Below, piece by piece: positions 62,218 through 64,000 of a stretch of DNA of 64,000 nt. Both the position numbers and the translations under genes were made by a program. The stretch is from CAWATZ01 sp963784995 (lineage in GTDB: Bacteria; Planctomycetota; Planctomycetia; Gemmatales; Gemmataceae), in NCBI GenBank assembly GCA_963784995.1, contig CAWATZ010000004.1, forward strand, positions 62,001 through 126,000, in the 5' to 3' direction. The notes under the pieces are model-generated. The model saw only the letters and a program-made list of their open reading frames with translations. It was not told the DNA's origin and ran no database searches. Position 1 is the first letter of the stretch, and each line of letters begins with the position of its first letter.

Positions 62218-64000
62218 TTACGTTCCTGGCAGCCGGCGCCCTTCCGGCAGCTGTTTCGGATCGGCGCCCCGGAGGGGTGCTTGCGCCGTGGGCCGATAGG
62301 GAGGATACCCACTCGCCAGCCGCAAGTGCCAGGGCGCGGTCGGAAGAAGGAGGCTTCTCGCGGTTCCGTGCCCGGTTTCCTCACCCAGTTCCCGCCGTAA
62401 CCAGTCCTGGGGGCCTTCCACGAAGGTGGCCCAGGGGCCTTGCGGCAGTTTCGCTTTCAAGCAGTCGCCGCGCTGAAAGTAGCCATTGTTTTGCCCCCGC
62501 CAGGAGAGGGCCGTGCTGAGCACCTTGTCCTCGATCGGTTTTTCCCAGCAAACGACAGGCGGGCGGGCGTCCTTGCGCGTTTCCGGACTGACCACGAGGG
62601 TCGAGTTCATCCTGATCTCCAGGCGCGGGGCCCACTCATAAGGCCGGCACTCGATGGACACGACCGGTCCCTGCGTGTCCAGGGTGCAGCCGCCCACTTC
62701 CACGCGCAGCCGCTGATGCTCGAACTGGCGCTTGCGGGTGTGGAACAGCTGGATCAGGGGACCGGGCGAGCAGACCAGGCAATTCTCCAGCCGAACGTCC
62801 GCCTGCAGGCTGTTGAGGTAGACGGGGGTAGTGACTCCGCGGAGGAACGAATTGCGGAACTCGACGAGGACGGGCAGAGGCGGCTCGCCGCGGGACTTCG
62901 GGTCCCAGGAGCGCTCTCCCTCGACCTTGACAAACGTCACGGGCGATCGGCCCAGGACCACCCCCCGCACAACGGTCACCGTCGCATCGACGAGCCGCAG
63001 GTTCGACTCCTTCAATTGCAGCAGGACAACCTCCGTGTCGTCCACCTTGCGATTGGTCAGATTGACGAACAGATCGACCCGCTCCAGCGTGAGACCGCCG
63101 CGCTCGACCTGCCACAGGCCGCGTCCGCTCTGCGGCACGGCCGGCAGCTCCCACAGCAGGATGGGCCGGACGGCCGCGGCGCCGGCTACCGTGAGCTGCT
63201 TGCCCGACAGACGCAGCTCGCCGACCTTGATCGGGCCAGCCTGGCTCACTTCGAGCCGATCGCCGTCCTCCGCGCCCTTCCAGGCGGACTCGAACGAGAG
63301 CTTGCCGGCGCCAACGATCCAGGTTCGCGGCAGCCGCGGCGGGGGCGGCGGGGCCGGGCGCAGGTCGTCGCTCTTCACCACCAGCACCGGGACTCCCTGG
63401 AGGGGATTCGCATGCGCCGAACCGAGGAAGCTGCCGAGCTGTCTGCTGAGTTCCCTGGCTTCTTTCGGCGAGAGAGTGACGGTCACAGGTTTCGGCGGCG
63501 GCTTGATGGGCTGTGGGGTCGGCTTCTCGACAACCGGCGGCTTCGTCTCGGGCGCCGGCTTCGGTCGTGGGTCCGTGACGGCCGGCGTTTCCACCACCAG
63601 CGGCTCGGTCTTCAGCAGCCGGTCGCGGAACAGCTGGATGCCGAGGTAGACGCCGCCGAGGACCAGCGCTGCCATGACCGGCACCAGGTACAGCAGCAGA
63701 CCAAATCCGGATGCTGGGGTGCGGATCAGGGTTTCGTGACTGTCGCGGTCGGTCGGGGTGAGCGAGACCTGGGACGCCGGCCGGGTGGTGGGAAGCGGTG
63801 GCACGGATCGACCGGCGGGCATCTTCGCGGTTGCGGGGACCGGCGGGCTGACGCCGCGCCGCTCGCCAGGCGTGACGGCTGGCACGCCGCTGGCGCGGAG
63901 CTGTTCGATGTCCGCGAGCAGCTCCGCGGCGGTCTGGTAGCGGTCGTCCGGGTTCTTGGCCATGAGCTTGTCGATCATCGCCGCCACCTCGGCCGGCACG
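62218..64000 (-). CDS. Ser/Thr kinase C-terminal part with beta-helix region, N-terminus beyond the window
   Basis: The visible part begins PAEVAAMIDKLMAKNPDDRY, the end of a kinase domain (subdomain XI), then a Pro-rich juxtamembrane region, the membrane helix GFGLLLYLVPVMAALVLGGV and an external part. The latter has a Pro-rich stalk and right-handed beta-helix-like repeats (LLWELPAVPQSGRGLWQVER, GGLTLERVDLFVNLTNRKVD), ending PEGRRLPGT at 62218. A family B half repeat (GERRGVSPPV) is read at 63838-63866. The catalytic part lies outside the window. Confidence 0.8.
   Translation of the reverse strand, partial: VPAEVAAMIDKLMAKNPDDRYQTAAELLADIEQLRASGVPAVTPGERRGVSPPVPATAKMPAGRSVPPLPTTRPASQVSLTPTDRDSHETLIRTPASGFGLLLYLVPVMAALVLGGVYLGIQLFRDRLLKTEPLVVETPAVTDPRPKPAPETKPPVVEKPTPQPIKPPPKPVTVTLSPKEARELSRQLGSFLGSAHANPLQGVPVLVVKSDDLRPAPPPPPRLPRTWIVGAGKLSFESAWKGAEDGDRLEVSQAGPIKVGELRLSGKQLTVAGAAAVRPILLWELPAVPQSGRGLWQVERGGLTLERVDLFVNLTNRKVDDTEVVLLQLKESNLRLVDATVTVVRGVVLGRSPVTFVKVEGERSWDPKSRGEPPLPVLVEFRNSFLRGVTTPVYLNSLQADVRLENCLVCSPGPLIQLFHTRKRQFEHQRLRVEVGGCTLDTQGPVVSIECRPYEWAPRLEIRMNSTLVVSPETRKDARPPVVCWEKPIEDKVLSTALSWRGQNNGYFQRGDCLKAKLPQGPWATFVEGPQDWLRRELGEETGHGTARSLLLPTAPWHLRLASGYPPYRPTAQAPLRGADPKQLPEGRRLPGT
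63838..63866 (-). repeat. Family B half-site inside the kinase gene
   Basis: Same arm as at 2455 and 24598-24637; read in frame as GERRGVSPPV in the linker before the membrane helix, where an insertion does little harm. Confidence 0.82.

Overview
The window is high-GC DNA from a planctomycete, most likely a member of the Gemmataceae. The evidence is the gene content: Ser/Thr kinases fused to WD40 propellers and paired with ECF sigma factors, secreted WD40 and PQQ-propeller proteins, a xylose-isomerase-like TIM barrel and a Gemmata-type protein ending in an RGCW..D motif. Dispersed palindromes that read through as LARRASEG-like peptides are also typical.

Left chromosomal part (1-6302): a fosmidomycin-resistance-type MFS transporter, then a ruined type III restriction-modification locus (mod 1187-2753, res 3904-6221, both on the minus strand). 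Between the two lies an apparently intact RAYT (REP-associated tyrosine transposase). An array of nine hairpins with a 56-bp period starts exactly at its stop codon. Related palindromes sit at several points where Mod and Res have lost internal sequence.

Integrated element (6303-24396): an element of about 18 kb is bounded by a 49-bp direct repeat of the 3' part of tRNA-Asn(GTT). It carries an excisionase-like HTH protein, a CHC2 primase, a RecA-like ATPase, an origin-like palindrome region, a DEAD-box helicase and a sigma factor. It also carries PLD-like and TerS-like proteins, two HEAGH metalloprotease-like proteins, a tape-measure-like protein, five tiny minus-strand genes each with its own hairpin leader, an XRE regulator and a tyrosine integrase. 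No large terminase, portal or capsid gene was seen. The att core lies inside the integrase reading frame. In the chromosome the integrase reads through the tRNA into host DNA; in the excised circle it would run in frame into a 60-residue tail now stranded at the left end. Putative arm-type repeats flank the core on both sides.

Right chromosomal part (24424-64000): tRNA-Asn, an alcohol-dehydrogenase-family gene, bioF (with a palindrome inserted in frame), bioB, membrane proteins, a VWA protein, a kinase/PDZ/WD40 protein, small exported proteins, a sigma factor, a xylose-isomerase-like gene, a PqaA-like protein and a PIN toxin-antitoxin pair. There follow a group II intron (43269-45686) inserted in a 184-bp repeat whose intact second copy is at 55304-55487, a PQQ-propeller protein, two WD40 paralogues, an ECF sigma/kinase pair, a HEAT-AKR fusion and the C-terminal part of another kinase.

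Many otherwise conserved genes contain single-base frameshifts, some compensating within one gene. Some of these are probably sequence errors rather than decay. The large internal deletions in mod and res are not explained that way.
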